From contig CAXNMF010000002.1 in NCBI GenBank assembly GCA_964203275.1, forward strand, positions 310,001 through 374,000: a stretch of DNA of 64,000 bases, in the 5' to 3' direction. Source of the DNA: Ga0077527 sp945862135 (GTDB taxonomy: Bacteria > Pseudomonadota > Gammaproteobacteria > Burkholderiales > SG8-41). Below the pieces are notes generated by a model. That model was not told the DNA's origin. It saw nothing but the letters and a program-made list of their open reading frames with translations, and did no database searches. The position numbers and the translations under genes were made by a program. This document shows, piece by piece, positions 44,675-53,573 of the stretch (positions within the stretch are counted from its first letter, which is position 1; every line of letters begins with the position of its first letter).

Positions 44675-46826
44675 TCAGCGACGCACCGCGCCGATCACGC
44701 CTTTGACTTCGCGTATCAATCCGAGCACGCGCTGCAACTGATCGAGATTAAGAACCTCTAACGTAAAACGCATGCGCGCGCTGAGATCCGTTGAATTGGT
44801 GCGTGTCGCCGTGACATTGATGCGCTCACGCAGGAAAACTTCCGAAATATCACGCAGCAATCCTGTTCGATCAATTGCATCAACAATGATTTCCACCGGA
44901 AAAGTTGCAGTTCCGGCCTCACCCCATTCGGCAGCAATACGCCTTGCCGGATCCAGTCGCGCCAGATTCGCACAGTCGGCACGGTGGACGCTGACGCCGC
45001 GACCGCGCGTCACAAAGCCAACAATGGGTTCAGGTGGTGCCGGACGGCAGCACTTTGCCGGCGAAGTCAGCAGTTTATCCACGCCGACAACCAGAACACC
45101 GCTGCCACTACGCGCCGGCCGTCGCGTAACGATATCTAATGCATCACCTGCGTCGGGCTGCTCATCAGGTGCCAACGCGTCATTCAGTGCTTTCGGACCG
45201 ATCTCGCCACGTCCAATACCTGCGAGCAAATCAACAAGGCGTTCGTAGCCCATGTCTTCAGCAAGTTGATCAAGACTCAACCGCGTAAGACCGCGACGCT
45301 GCAATTCCTTTTCAAGTTGCGTCCGTCCTTGGGCGATATCGGATTCCAGATTGAGGCGATTGAACCATTGGCGCACCTTTCCACGCGCCCCCGCGCTTTT
45401 CAGGAACCCCAGCTGCGGATTTAACCAGTCTCGGCTCGGCCCCCCCTGCTTTGCCGCAATCACTTCGACCTGCTGGCCATTGGCCAGTGGCGTATTGAGC
45501 GGAACCATTACGCCGTCAACCTTCGCCCCCCGGCAGCGGTGCCCCAGTTCGGTATGCACGTGGTAAGCGAAATCGATAGGCGTTGAGCCTTTCGGGAAGA
45601 TCCACCACACGCCCCTGCGGAGTCAATACATATACCGTGTCTTCAAAAAGCCCAGTGCGAAACTGCTCGGCAAGATCTCCGGCATCGCTAACCTCGTCTT
45701 TCCATTCCAGCACCTGCCGCAGCCACGCAATTTTTTCCTGATAGCCGCGATCGGCACGACTTCCCTCTTTGTATTGCCAGTGCGCTGCCACCCCCAGTTC
45801 GGAATGCTCGTGCATCTCTCGGGTACGGATCTGCACCTCGACCGATTTTCCTTCCGGTCCAATCACTGCCGTGTGCAGTGAACGGTAGTTGTTGGCCTTG
45901 GGCTTGGCGATATAGTCGTCAAATTCTTTAGGCAAGGGCATCCACAAGCTGTGCACAATACCCAGCACCGAATAGCAGTCTTTGATGTCTGCGACCACAA
46001 CGCGAACCGCCCGAACATCATAAAGTCCTTCAAAATCAAGGGCTTTACTCTTCATTTTGCGATGAATGCTGGCAATATGTTTGGGTCGCCCGCTGACTTC
46101 GCTTACGATGCCGGCTCGAGTCAGCTCCCCTTTCAGTTGCGCCACAACGTTCTCGATGTAACGTTCCCGGTCCTGGCGTTTTTCATCCAGCAGCCGTGCA
46201 ATGCGTTTGTAGCTGTCGGGATCAAGCACGCGCAGCGCGAGATCCTCCAGTTCCCATTTGAGCTGCCAAACGCCCAATCGGTTGGCGAGCGGCGCGAAAA
46301 TATCGCGAGTCAATTCCGCAAGTTCAATGCGCCGGGCAATGTCCTCAGATTTGACTGCGGCACGCAATTCACGCAGATGGTCGCCCAGTTTGATCAGAAC
46401 AACGCGTACATCCTGGACCATGGCCAACAACATTTTGCGCAACACCTCGAGTTGTGTTGCCTGAGCGTCCGGACGCTGCGGCGACACCACCCGACCTGAC
46501 AACGCGCCGATTTCGCCCATGCGAAGCGCGCCTTCGGCCAGATCAATCAAGCGCGTACCAAATCTCTCACGTAGAGCACGGACCGATTCCGGTTGCAACC
46601 GCAACAATGGCACCAGCAATGCTGCAGCAACACATTCATGATCCAGGGCGAGTTCGATCAGGGTTTGGGCGGTTTCCTGCGCTTCCTGAAGAACTGTAGG
46701 TGCTGCTTCCTTGACGTGTTCGAATACTTGGGTCAACAACGCCCGCTCAGTTGGTGCCAAATCGGCCATTGAAAAAACCATTTCTGGCCACTGGGTGTCC
46801 ACCACTTTTAAATTCGGTGATTTCAT
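44675..46826 (-). pseudogene. relA: RelA, (p)ppGpp synthetase I, broken by a one-base frameshift
   Basis: The full product would be 716 residues. The degenerate HD domain (AAALLVPLL where active hydrolases have LLHD) and the synthetase motif EFDDY (the EXDD form) mark RelA rather than SpoT. The first frame runs through RPKHIASIHRKMKSK, PKANNYRSLHTA and HEHSELGVAAHWQYKEG to VVDLP (Pro411), then leaves; the TGS domain continues one frame over as KGSTPIDFAYHVHTELG, and an ACT domain (FPVEIIVDAIDRTGLLRDI) ends it. A GGG at 45594-45596 where GG is needed explains the break. If real, the cell would make a 411-residue synthetase without its regulatory half; more likely it is a sequence error. Confidence 0.9.
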
Positions 46827-46887
46827 GAAGCAAGCATTTTCGTTTTGGTTGTCCGTGACTGGCAGACCATTCCCAAAATGTATCTAT

Positions 46888-46902
46888 GCACAATCAGGGA
46901 GC
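46888..46902. promoter_or_regulatory. possible weak second NtrC-type site
   Basis: GCACAATCAGGGAGC matches GCAC-N7-GTGC with one change in the second half. Its centre is 39 bases from that of the strong site, the kind of pairing seen in NtrC enhancers. Weak by itself. Confidence 0.3.
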
Positions 46903-46926
46903 ATTTTATGTCGATCATTCATGGAT

Positions 46927-46941
46927 GCACCATAACGGTGC
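46927..46941. promoter_or_regulatory. NtrC-type binding site upstream of the Anbu operon
   Basis: GCACCATAACGGTGC fits the GCAC-N7-GTGC form of NtrC sites exactly. The palindrome extends outward to 11-base arms (46922-46946) with one mismatch. It is centred about 119 bases before the predicted sigma-54 start, the range of an enhancer, and lies in the region shared with relA. Confidence 0.7.
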
Positions 46942-47026
46942 ATTCATGCCCGTAAAGGATTGGATCATTCGGCCTAAATTTCCTCTATATCGCTTAAGTT
47001 CAAGCTAAATAACCCGATTACCAAAC

Positions 47027-47042
47027 TGGCATAGCCATTGCT
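47027..47042 (+). promoter_or_regulatory. sigma-54 promoter of the Anbu operon
   Basis: TGGCATAGCCATTGCT matches TGGCAC-N5-TTGCW at 10 of 11 positions with the exact spacing, including the essential GG (-24) and GC (-12). The start of transcription would be near 47053, about 49 bases before the ATP-grasp gene. Confidence 0.75.
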
Positions 47043-47101
47043 AAACACAATATGATGATGTGGCCTAAATTAGATACGGCGCCAATTGGACGGAAACGTA
47101 A

Positions 47102-48529
47102 ATGAATTCAGCACGTCCTTATGACGAAATGCGAGCAAATGACGGATCAATCCGTTCACATTATCGCGCGCATGCCGAGTGGCTTGCCGAAAAACCTCAG
47201 GATTTTCTACCCCAGAAACAGCGTGAAGCCAACGCCCTGTATACCCGCTTGGGAATCACCTTTGCTGTCTACGGCGACGATTCCGGCACCGAACGCTCGA
47301 TACCGTTCGACATCATCCCCCGCATTATCCGACCTGTTGCCTGGAAAATTATCAGCGACGGCGCATGCCAGCGGGTACGGGCACTCAATGCTTTTCTTAA
47401 AGACGTCTATCACGATCAGGAAATCATCAAGGCAGGGATAATCCCGGAAGCACAGGTTATGGGCAATTCCGCTTTCCGCCCTGAAATGCGCGGCATGCAG
47501 GTTCCAGGCGATGTTTATGTGCACATCGCGGGCGTCGATATAGTCAAAACCGACGAGGGCCAGTTTTACGTCCTTGAAGACAATCTGCGTACGCCGTCCG
47601 GCGTGTCGTACATGCTGGAAAACCGCAAGATGATGATGCGACTGTTTCCAGACCTCTTCGGCCGCATCCCTGTGGCGCCAATCGATCACTACACAGATGT
47701 CCTGCTGGAAAACCTGATTGCCGTCGCGCCGTCGCACGCCACACAGCCTACTGTCGTAGTACTGACACCTGGCTCGCACAATAGTGCTTATTTCGAACAC
47801 GCCTTCCTCGCCCAGCAGATGGGCGTCGAACTGGTCGAAGGCCAGGATTTGTTTGTCGCCAATGAAGTTGTATACATGCGCACCACCGCTGGTCCGCAAC
47901 GGGTGGATGTCATCTACCGCCGCATCGATGACGATTACCTTGATCCGTTGGCCTTTCGCCCGGATTCAGTACTCGGCGTACCCGGCATCTTCTCCGCCTA
48001 CCGCGCCGGTAACGTCACTCTGGCCAACGCACCGGGAACTGGTGTCGCCGATGACAAATCGACCTACCTCTACGTACCGAAAATGATCGAGTTTTACCTC
48101 GGCGAAAAACCGATCATCTCGAACGTGCCGACCTATATGCTGAGCAACGCTGACGAGCGCGCCTATACGCTTGCCCACCTTGAAGAACTGGTCGTCAAGG
48201 AAGTGCAGGGTTCCGGCGGCTACGGCATGCTCGTGGGACCGACCTCGACCAAAGAGCAGATCGCAGAGTTCCGCAAGCGTATCGAGCAGAATCCAAACAA
48301 TTACATCGCCCAGCCGACGCTGGCGCTGTCGACTTGCCCAACCTTTTGCGACTCAGATGTGCTGCCGCGACACGTTGATCTGCGACCCTACGTGCTGTCA
48401 GGGAAAAACGTAACGCTGGTGCCCGGTGGCCTGACCCGTGTGGCATTGCGCGAAGGTTCTCTGGTGGTCAATTCTTCGCAGGGCGGCGGCACCAAAGACA
48501 CTTGGATACTGGAGGACCTCGGATGCTGA
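47102..48529 (+). CDS. circularly permuted ATP-grasp protein (DUF404/DUF407)
   Basis: 475 residues. Family marks are the N-terminal YTRLGITFAVYGDD, RSIPFDIIPRII, the FYVLEDNLRTPSGVSYMLENR catalytic block, IYRRIDDDYLDPLAF, GVPGIFSAYRAGNVTLANAPG and the nucleotide-binding VVKEVQGSGGYGM. Such enzymes join a carboxylate to an amine at the cost of ATP, so a peptide-like product or tag has been proposed for the group. First gene of the Anbu operon; its end overlaps the alpha-E start by 7 bases. Confidence 0.92.
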   Translation: MNSARPYDEMRANDGSIRSHYRAHAEWLAEKPQDFLPQKQREANALYTRLGITFAVYGDDSGTERSIPFDIIPRIIRPVAWKIISDGACQRVRALNAFLKDVYHDQEIIKAGIIPEAQVMGNSAFRPEMRGMQVPGDVYVHIAGVDIVKTDEGQFYVLEDNLRTPSGVSYMLENRKMMMRLFPDLFGRIPVAPIDHYTDVLLENLIAVAPSHATQPTVVVLTPGSHNSAYFEHAFLAQQMGVELVEGQDLFVANEVVYMRTTAGPQRVDVIYRRIDDDYLDPLAFRPDSVLGVPGIFSAYRAGNVTLANAPGTGVADDKSTYLYVPKMIEFYLGEKPIISNVPTYMLSNADERAYTLAHLEELVVKEVQGSGGYGMLVGPTSTKEQIAEFRKRIEQNPNNYIAQPTLALSTCPTFCDSDVLPRHVDLRPYVLSGKNVTLVPGGLTRVALREGSLVVNSSQGGGTKDTWILEDLGC

Positions 48530-49524
48530 GCCGCCAAGCCAACACGCTTTACTGGATGTCGCGACAGATTGAGCGTGCTGAGAATACCGCGCGTCTTCTC
48601 GATGTGACTTACCGCATGTCACTGCTTCCTTACCGCATCACTGACAACGCGCAGGCCTGGGCGGAACCGTGGGCACTGCCGCTGATCATCAATGGCCTGG
48701 CCAGCGACTACTATGCCCGAAATCCGGGACCTTTGACGTCGGACAAGGTGCTCCGTTTCATGCTGGTCGACAGCGCAAATCCGTCGAGCATCTATTCGCT
48801 GATGCATGCCGCACGCGAAAACGGCCGCAGCATGCGCGGCATCATCACCACCGAAATGTACGAAGACCTGAACGCGATGTGGCTGGAATTGCGCTCGCGC
48901 TCGGACGACGCACTCAACAATGGCGGCCTCAACGAATATTTCGAATGGATCAAGATCCAGTCACATCAGTTCCGTGGCGTCACCTTCGGCACCATGCTGC
49001 GCGATGAGGCGTACCAGTTCATCCGCCTTGGCACCTTCATGGAGCGTGCCGACAACACCGCGCGTTTTCTGGACGTCAGTCGCCACACGCTGTTGCCCAG
49101 CGCAGCCGACGTTGGCGGTGCCGTCGACTACTACCAGTGGAGCGCGTTGTTGCGCTCTGTGAGCGCACTCAGTTCATTCCGCCGCATCTACCGCGACCAG
49201 ATTACGCCGCGACGTGTCGCCGAACTGCTGATCCTGCGTGAAGATCTGCCGCGTTCACTGCATGCCTGCATGAACGAAATCTATGAAATTCTGCGCGGAC
49301 TTTGTCGAAACGATTCGATGGAACCCGAGCGGCTTGCCGGTGAGTTGCACGCGCAGTTTCACTACGGTCGCGTCGAAAAGATCATGCAGGACGGCCTGCA
49401 CGAGCATTTGATGGAATTTCTTGAAAAACTGCATCTGCTTCATATGGAGTTGAACAGCCACTTTCTGGTTCCTGCTGATTTCGACCCACGCGCTCGCGCG
49501 CCGGCACTCGCGGAGGCCGATTGA
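48523..49524 (+). CDS. alpha-E domain protein (DUF403)
   Basis: 333 residues from the ATG at 48523, with GGAGG 7 bases upstream. All-helical; MLSRQANTLYWMSRQIERAENTARLLD and the repeated motif FIRLGTFMERADNTARFLDV are the alpha-E signatures, each with an Arg-Ala-(E/D)-N-T-A-R core. No enzyme activity is known; it always travels with the ATP-grasp protein and probably forms a complex with it. A 95-base gap separates it from the peptidase gene. Confidence 0.92.
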   Translation: MLSRQANTLYWMSRQIERAENTARLLDVTYRMSLLPYRITDNAQAWAEPWALPLIINGLASDYYARNPGPLTSDKVLRFMLVDSANPSSIYSLMHAARENGRSMRGIITTEMYEDLNAMWLELRSRSDDALNNGGLNEYFEWIKIQSHQFRGVTFGTMLRDEAYQFIRLGTFMERADNTARFLDVSRHTLLPSAADVGGAVDYYQWSALLRSVSALSSFRRIYRDQITPRRVAELLILREDLPRSLHACMNEIYEILRGLCRNDSMEPERLAGELHAQFHYGRVEKIMQDGLHEHLMEFLEKLHLLHMELNSHFLVPADFDPRARAPALAEAD

Positions 49525-49619
49525 TAATTTCGTCTACAAAAACGCGAAAAATGCAATCTTGTCAGTCAGTCGCGGGTAGCCTATGCTTCGCGACGACCTG
49601 ACATCAGCAGAATCCCGCC

Positions 49620-50366
49620 ATGACCTATTGTGTAGCAGTAACGCTGGACGCCGGCATGGTGTTCGCTTCGGACACCCGGACCAACGCCGGGGTCGACAAC
49701 ATCGCCAGCTTTCGCAAGATGTATTTATTCTCGCAGGACGGCGATCGCGTCATCGTCATGCTGACTGCCGGCAACCTGTCAATCACCCAGAGCGCCATCA
49801 AGCTGCTCGAAGAACATGTGCGCCGTCAAAGTCAGCCGCAGACCATCATGAACGTTGAGTCGATGTACGACGTGGCCGACCTGACCGGCCAGGCATTGCG
49901 TGACGTACGCAACCGCAATGCACCCTTCCTGCAGCAGAGTAACATCGACTCCAGTGCATCGTTCATCGTCGGCGGCCAGATCCGCGGCGAGCCACAGCGG
50001 CTGTTTCACGTCTATAGCGAAGGCAATTTCATCGAATCGACGCCGGAAACGCTTTATTTCCAGATCGGCGAAAGCAAATACGGTAAACCGGTGATTGACC
50101 GGGTCGTCAAGAACGACACCAGCCTCCTTGAGGCCACCAAATGCCTGCTCGTATCGTTCGACTCGACGATGCGCAGCAATATCTCGGTCGGCCTGCCGAT
50201 CGACCTGCTGATTTATGAGCGTGACAGTTTCAAGGTCAGCTACCGGCACCATATCGAAGAAAGCGACCCTTACTTCAACATGATCCACAAACAGTGGGGT
50301 GCCGGCCTGCGCAAGGTGTTCAGCGAGCTCCCCAACCCGGACTGGAATGTCACCTCCCAGCCCTGA
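49620..50366 (+). CDS. Anbu, proteasome-like Ntn-hydrolase peptidase
   Basis: 248 residues. The sequence starts MTYCVAVTLDAGMVFASDTRTNAG; removal of Met exposes Thr as the N-terminal nucleophile, and the Asp and Lys of the proteasome-type centre can be placed in ASDTRTNAG and SFRKMYLF. SASFIVGGQIRG, YFQIGESKYGKPVIDR and NISVGLPIDLLIY are family marks. Anbu is a relative of HslV and the 20S beta subunit; structures of other members show open, helical rings. No HslU-type unfoldase is encoded here. Third gene of the operon. Confidence 0.93.
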   Translation: MTYCVAVTLDAGMVFASDTRTNAGVDNIASFRKMYLFSQDGDRVIVMLTAGNLSITQSAIKLLEEHVRRQSQPQTIMNVESMYDVADLTGQALRDVRNRNAPFLQQSNIDSSASFIVGGQIRGEPQRLFHVYSEGNFIESTPETLYFQIGESKYGKPVIDRVVKNDTSLLEATKCLLVSFDSTMRSNISVGLPIDLLIYERDSFKVSYRHHIEESDPYFNMIHKQWGAGLRKVFSELPNPDWNVTSQP

Positions 50367-50396
50367 TCACAGTACCGTTGCAGCGCGGGAGCCCGC

Positions 50397-53300
50397 GTGA
50401 GCATCCACGTCGGCCTCCATCACAAGACGCGTTATATCTATGATCGCCCGGTAGGGCTCTCCGCGCACGAGATACGCCTGCGCCCGGCACCGCATAGCCG
50501 CACGCCGATCCTTTCCTATTCGCTGAACGTCAGTCCAGCCGAACATTTCGTCAACTGGCAACAGGACGTTTTCGGCAATTACATCGCCCGTTTCGTCTTT
50601 CCCGAGAAGACCAGGGAACTGGAAATCACCGTCGACCTCGTTGCCGACATGACTGTGATCAATCCCTTCGATTTTTTCATCGAAAGCCGCGCAGAAAAAT
50701 TCCCCTTTACCTACGAATCGGCACTGGCCCGCGACCTCACGCCCTATCTGGCCATCGATGAAAACGGGCCGTTGCTGATGCAATGGCTCGATACTTTCCG
50801 AAAATTACTGCCCTCGGACATCGCCACCATCGATTTCCTGGTTGAGGTCAACCGGCAGTTGCAGAACCACATCGGTTATCTGGTACGCATGGAACCCGGC
50901 GTGCAGACCTGCGAACAGACGCTGCATAACCGCAGCGGTTCGTGTCGCGACAGCGGCTGGCTGCTGGTGCAGATCCTGCGCCATTGCGGGCTCGCCGCGC
51001 GTTTTGTATCCGGATACCTGATCCAGCTCAAGGCCGACCAGAAAGCACTGGACGGTCCGTCAGGCACTGAACGTGACTTCACGGATCTGCACGCATGGGC
51101 CGAAGCCTATATTCCGGGCGCCGGCTGGATCGGTCTTGATCCGACGTCCGGCCTGCTTGCCGGCGAAGGCCACATTCCCCTGGCCTGCACCCCCTCACCA
51201 GCCAGCGCGGCCGCCGTCAGCGGCGGAGTCGATCCCTGCTCAACAACTTTTGATTTTGGCATGACGATCACCCGCATCCATGAAGATCCGCGGGTGACCA
51301 AACCGTACGACGATGCGCAATGGCTCGCCGTTGATACGCTGGGCCGCAAGATTGATGCTGAACTCAAGGCCGGTGACGTTCGTCTGACCCAGGGCGGAGA
51401 GCCGACTTTTGTGTCGATCGACGACATGGATGGCGCCGAATGGAACACCGCAGCGCTGTCAGACAAAAAATGGGAATTGGCCGAACAACTCGCCTGGCGT
51501 CTGAAGGAGCGTTTCGCCGAAGGCGGCCTGGTGTTCTATGGCCAAGGCAAATGGTATCCGGGCGAACCACTGCCGCGCTGGGCACTGGGCATCCAGTGGC
51601 GTAATGACGGCGAGAAGCTGTGGCGTGATCCGGAACTGATCGGCGCAGCGACCACCGCCGCCGATGCCAAACCAGCTGATGCAACCCGATTCGCCGAAGC
51701 CCTGACCGCCTCGCTCAAACTGCCGGCGAAAAATCTGCTTGCGGCCTGGGAAGATCCGCTGACCCACCTGTCGCCCGCAAAAGCCAAACGTGCCCCGGGC
51801 GGCACCGCTGCGGGGCATGTGCTTTCGCTGGGCGCCGACAAAAAGGACAACAGCTGGACCAGCTCGTTGTGGCCGCTGCCTGACAATCAGCTGATTCTGA
51901 TCAACGGCGATTCAGCGCTGGGATATCGGCTGCCGCTGAATGTATTGCCGGAAAAAACAGCCGACGGCAAAAAACTGGTTCGCACTGCTTTGTGCGTCGA
52001 AGTCCGTGATGGTCGGCTCTATGTGTTCGTGCCGCCGTTCGAAACCGTCGAACCGTACTTTGCGCTGTTGACTCTGATCGAAAACACCGCTGCCGCACTG
52101 AAACTGCGGGTACGGCTCGAGGGCTACGGCCCGCCCCATGATGCACGCGTCACCGTGCTCGGCGTGACACCGGACCCCGGCGTCATCGAAGTCAACATTC
52201 ATCCCGCAAAAACCTGGGATGAATTGCTCTCCAACACCACTGCGCTGTACGAAGAAGCGCGGCTGGCGCGGCTGGGCACCGAGAAATTCATGCTCGACGG
52301 CCGGCATACCGGCAGCGGTGGCGGCAACCACATTACGCTGGGCGGTCGCACCGCTGCGGACAGCCCGCTGCTGCGCCGCCCCGACCTGCTACGCAGCCTG
52401 ATCACCTACTGGCAGAACCATCCGTCGCTGTCGTATTTGTTCTCCGGCATGTTTATCGGCCCGACCAGCCAGGCACCGCGCGTTGACGAAGCGCGTGATG
52501 ACAATCTCTACGAGCTGGAAATCGCCTTCCAGCAAATGGCGCTACTGCAGAAAAAACACGGCCCCGCCATTCCGCCGGAAATGACTGATCGGCTGCTGCG
52601 CAATTTCCTCGTTGATCTGACCGGCAACACGCACCGCGCCGAGTTCTGCATCGATAAACTTCACACCATGGCCGGCGGCACCGGTCGTCTAGGCCTGCTT
52701 GAATTCCGCGGCTTTGAAATGCCGCCGCACCCGCAGATGAGCCTGGCGCAGATGCTGTTGCTGCGCGGACTGGTGGCCTGGTTCTGGAAAACGCCATACA
52801 CCGCAAAACTGGTGCGCTGGGGTACGCAATTGCATGACCGCTTCATGCTGCCGCATTATGTCGCCGCCGACTTCCACGATGTACTCGAAGATCTGCGCCG
52901 CGCAGGCTATGCATTTGATGACGCATGGTTTGCGCCTTTCCACGAATTCCGTTTCCCGCGGTATGGCACCGTGGTCTACAACAGCATAGAACTTGAATTG
53001 CGCCAGGCTATTGAACCATGGCACGTGCTGGGCGAGGAAATCGGTCTCAACGCGACCGCGCGTTATGTCGACTCATCGGTCGAGCGTCTGCAGGTGCGCG
53101 CCCGCGGCCTGACCGAATCACGTCATATCGTCGCCTGCAATGGCAGAGCACTGCCGATGACACCCACCGGAACACCGGGAGAATTTGTCGCCGGCGTACG
53201 CTACTGCGCATGGAGCCCGCCGTCGGCGCTGCACCCGAACATTCCGGTGCACGCGCCCCTCGCCTTCGATGTGGTGGATACCTGGAGCAACCGTTCGATC

Positions 53301-53513
53301 GGCGGCTGCAAATACCATGTATCGCATCCCGGCGGCCGCAATTACGAAACGCTGCCGGTCAATGCCAATGAGGCGGAAGCGCGACGCATTGCGCGGTTCT
53401 GGGATCACGGCCACACGCCGGGCCCGATGACAGTTCCGCTTGAGATGCACAACCCGGCGTTTCCGCTGACCCTCGATTTGCGCTGGCAACCTGCGCTAAC
53501 CGAGAAATCATAA
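50397..53513 (+). CDS. large transglutaminase-like protein (DUF2126)
   Basis: 1038 residues from a GTG 30 bases after Anbu. The N-terminal quarter is a transglutaminase: leading beta domain HHKTRYIYDRPVGLSAHEIRLRP, then Cys in NRSGSCRDSGWLL, His in DLHAWAEAYIPG and Asp in GLDPTSG. The remaining 750 residues are DUF2126, with RLTQGGEPTFVSIDD-like VRLTQGGEPTFVSIDDMD, GKWYPGEPLPRWALG and HTGSGGGNHITLGG. No signal peptide, so it is cytoplasmic like its partners. It may cut or transfer amide bonds in the product made by the ATP-grasp protein; this is inference from the operon. Confidence 0.93.
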   Translation: MSIHVGLHHKTRYIYDRPVGLSAHEIRLRPAPHSRTPILSYSLNVSPAEHFVNWQQDVFGNYIARFVFPEKTRELEITVDLVADMTVINPFDFFIESRAEKFPFTYESALARDLTPYLAIDENGPLLMQWLDTFRKLLPSDIATIDFLVEVNRQLQNHIGYLVRMEPGVQTCEQTLHNRSGSCRDSGWLLVQILRHCGLAARFVSGYLIQLKADQKALDGPSGTERDFTDLHAWAEAYIPGAGWIGLDPTSGLLAGEGHIPLACTPSPASAAAVSGGVDPCSTTFDFGMTITRIHEDPRVTKPYDDAQWLAVDTLGRKIDAELKAGDVRLTQGGEPTFVSIDDMDGAEWNTAALSDKKWELAEQLAWRLKERFAEGGLVFYGQGKWYPGEPLPRWALGIQWRNDGEKLWRDPELIGAATTAADAKPADATRFAEALTASLKLPAKNLLAAWEDPLTHLSPAKAKRAPGGTAAGHVLSLGADKKDNSWTSSLWPLPDNQLILINGDSALGYRLPLNVLPEKTADGKKLVRTALCVEVRDGRLYVFVPPFETVEPYFALLTLIENTAAALKLRVRLEGYGPPHDARVTVLGVTPDPGVIEVNIHPAKTWDELLSNTTALYEEARLARLGTEKFMLDGRHTGSGGGNHITLGGRTAADSPLLRRPDLLRSLITYWQNHPSLSYLFSGMFIGPTSQAPRVDEARDDNLYELEIAFQQMALLQKKHGPAIPPEMTDRLLRNFLVDLTGNTHRAEFCIDKLHTMAGGTGRLGLLEFRGFEMPPHPQMSLAQMLLLRGLVAWFWKTPYTAKLVRWGTQLHDRFMLPHYVAADFHDVLEDLRRAGYAFDDAWFAPFHEFRFPRYGTVVYNSIELELRQAIEPWHVLGEEIGLNATARYVDSSVERLQVRARGLTESRHIVACNGRALPMTPTGTPGEFVAGVRYCAWSPPSALHPNIPVHAPLAFDVVDTWSNRSIGGCKYHVSHPGGRNYETLPVNANEAEARRIARFWDHGHTPGPMTVPLEMHNPAFPLTLDLRWQPALTEKS

Positions 53514-53541
53514 ATATCTGTTTTTATTAAGAATTTTAAAC

Positions 53542-53564
53542 GGGTGCTGTATTGCACAGCGCCC
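53542..53564. terminator. hairpin between the Anbu operon and purL
   Basis: GGGTGCTGT at 53542-53550 and ACAGCGCCC at 53556-53564 form a 9-bp stem with one G-U pair. It sits between convergent genes behind an AT-rich stretch and probably serves as a stop; the T run is poor on both strands. Confidence 0.5.
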
Positions 53565-53573
53565 GATGCCGGT

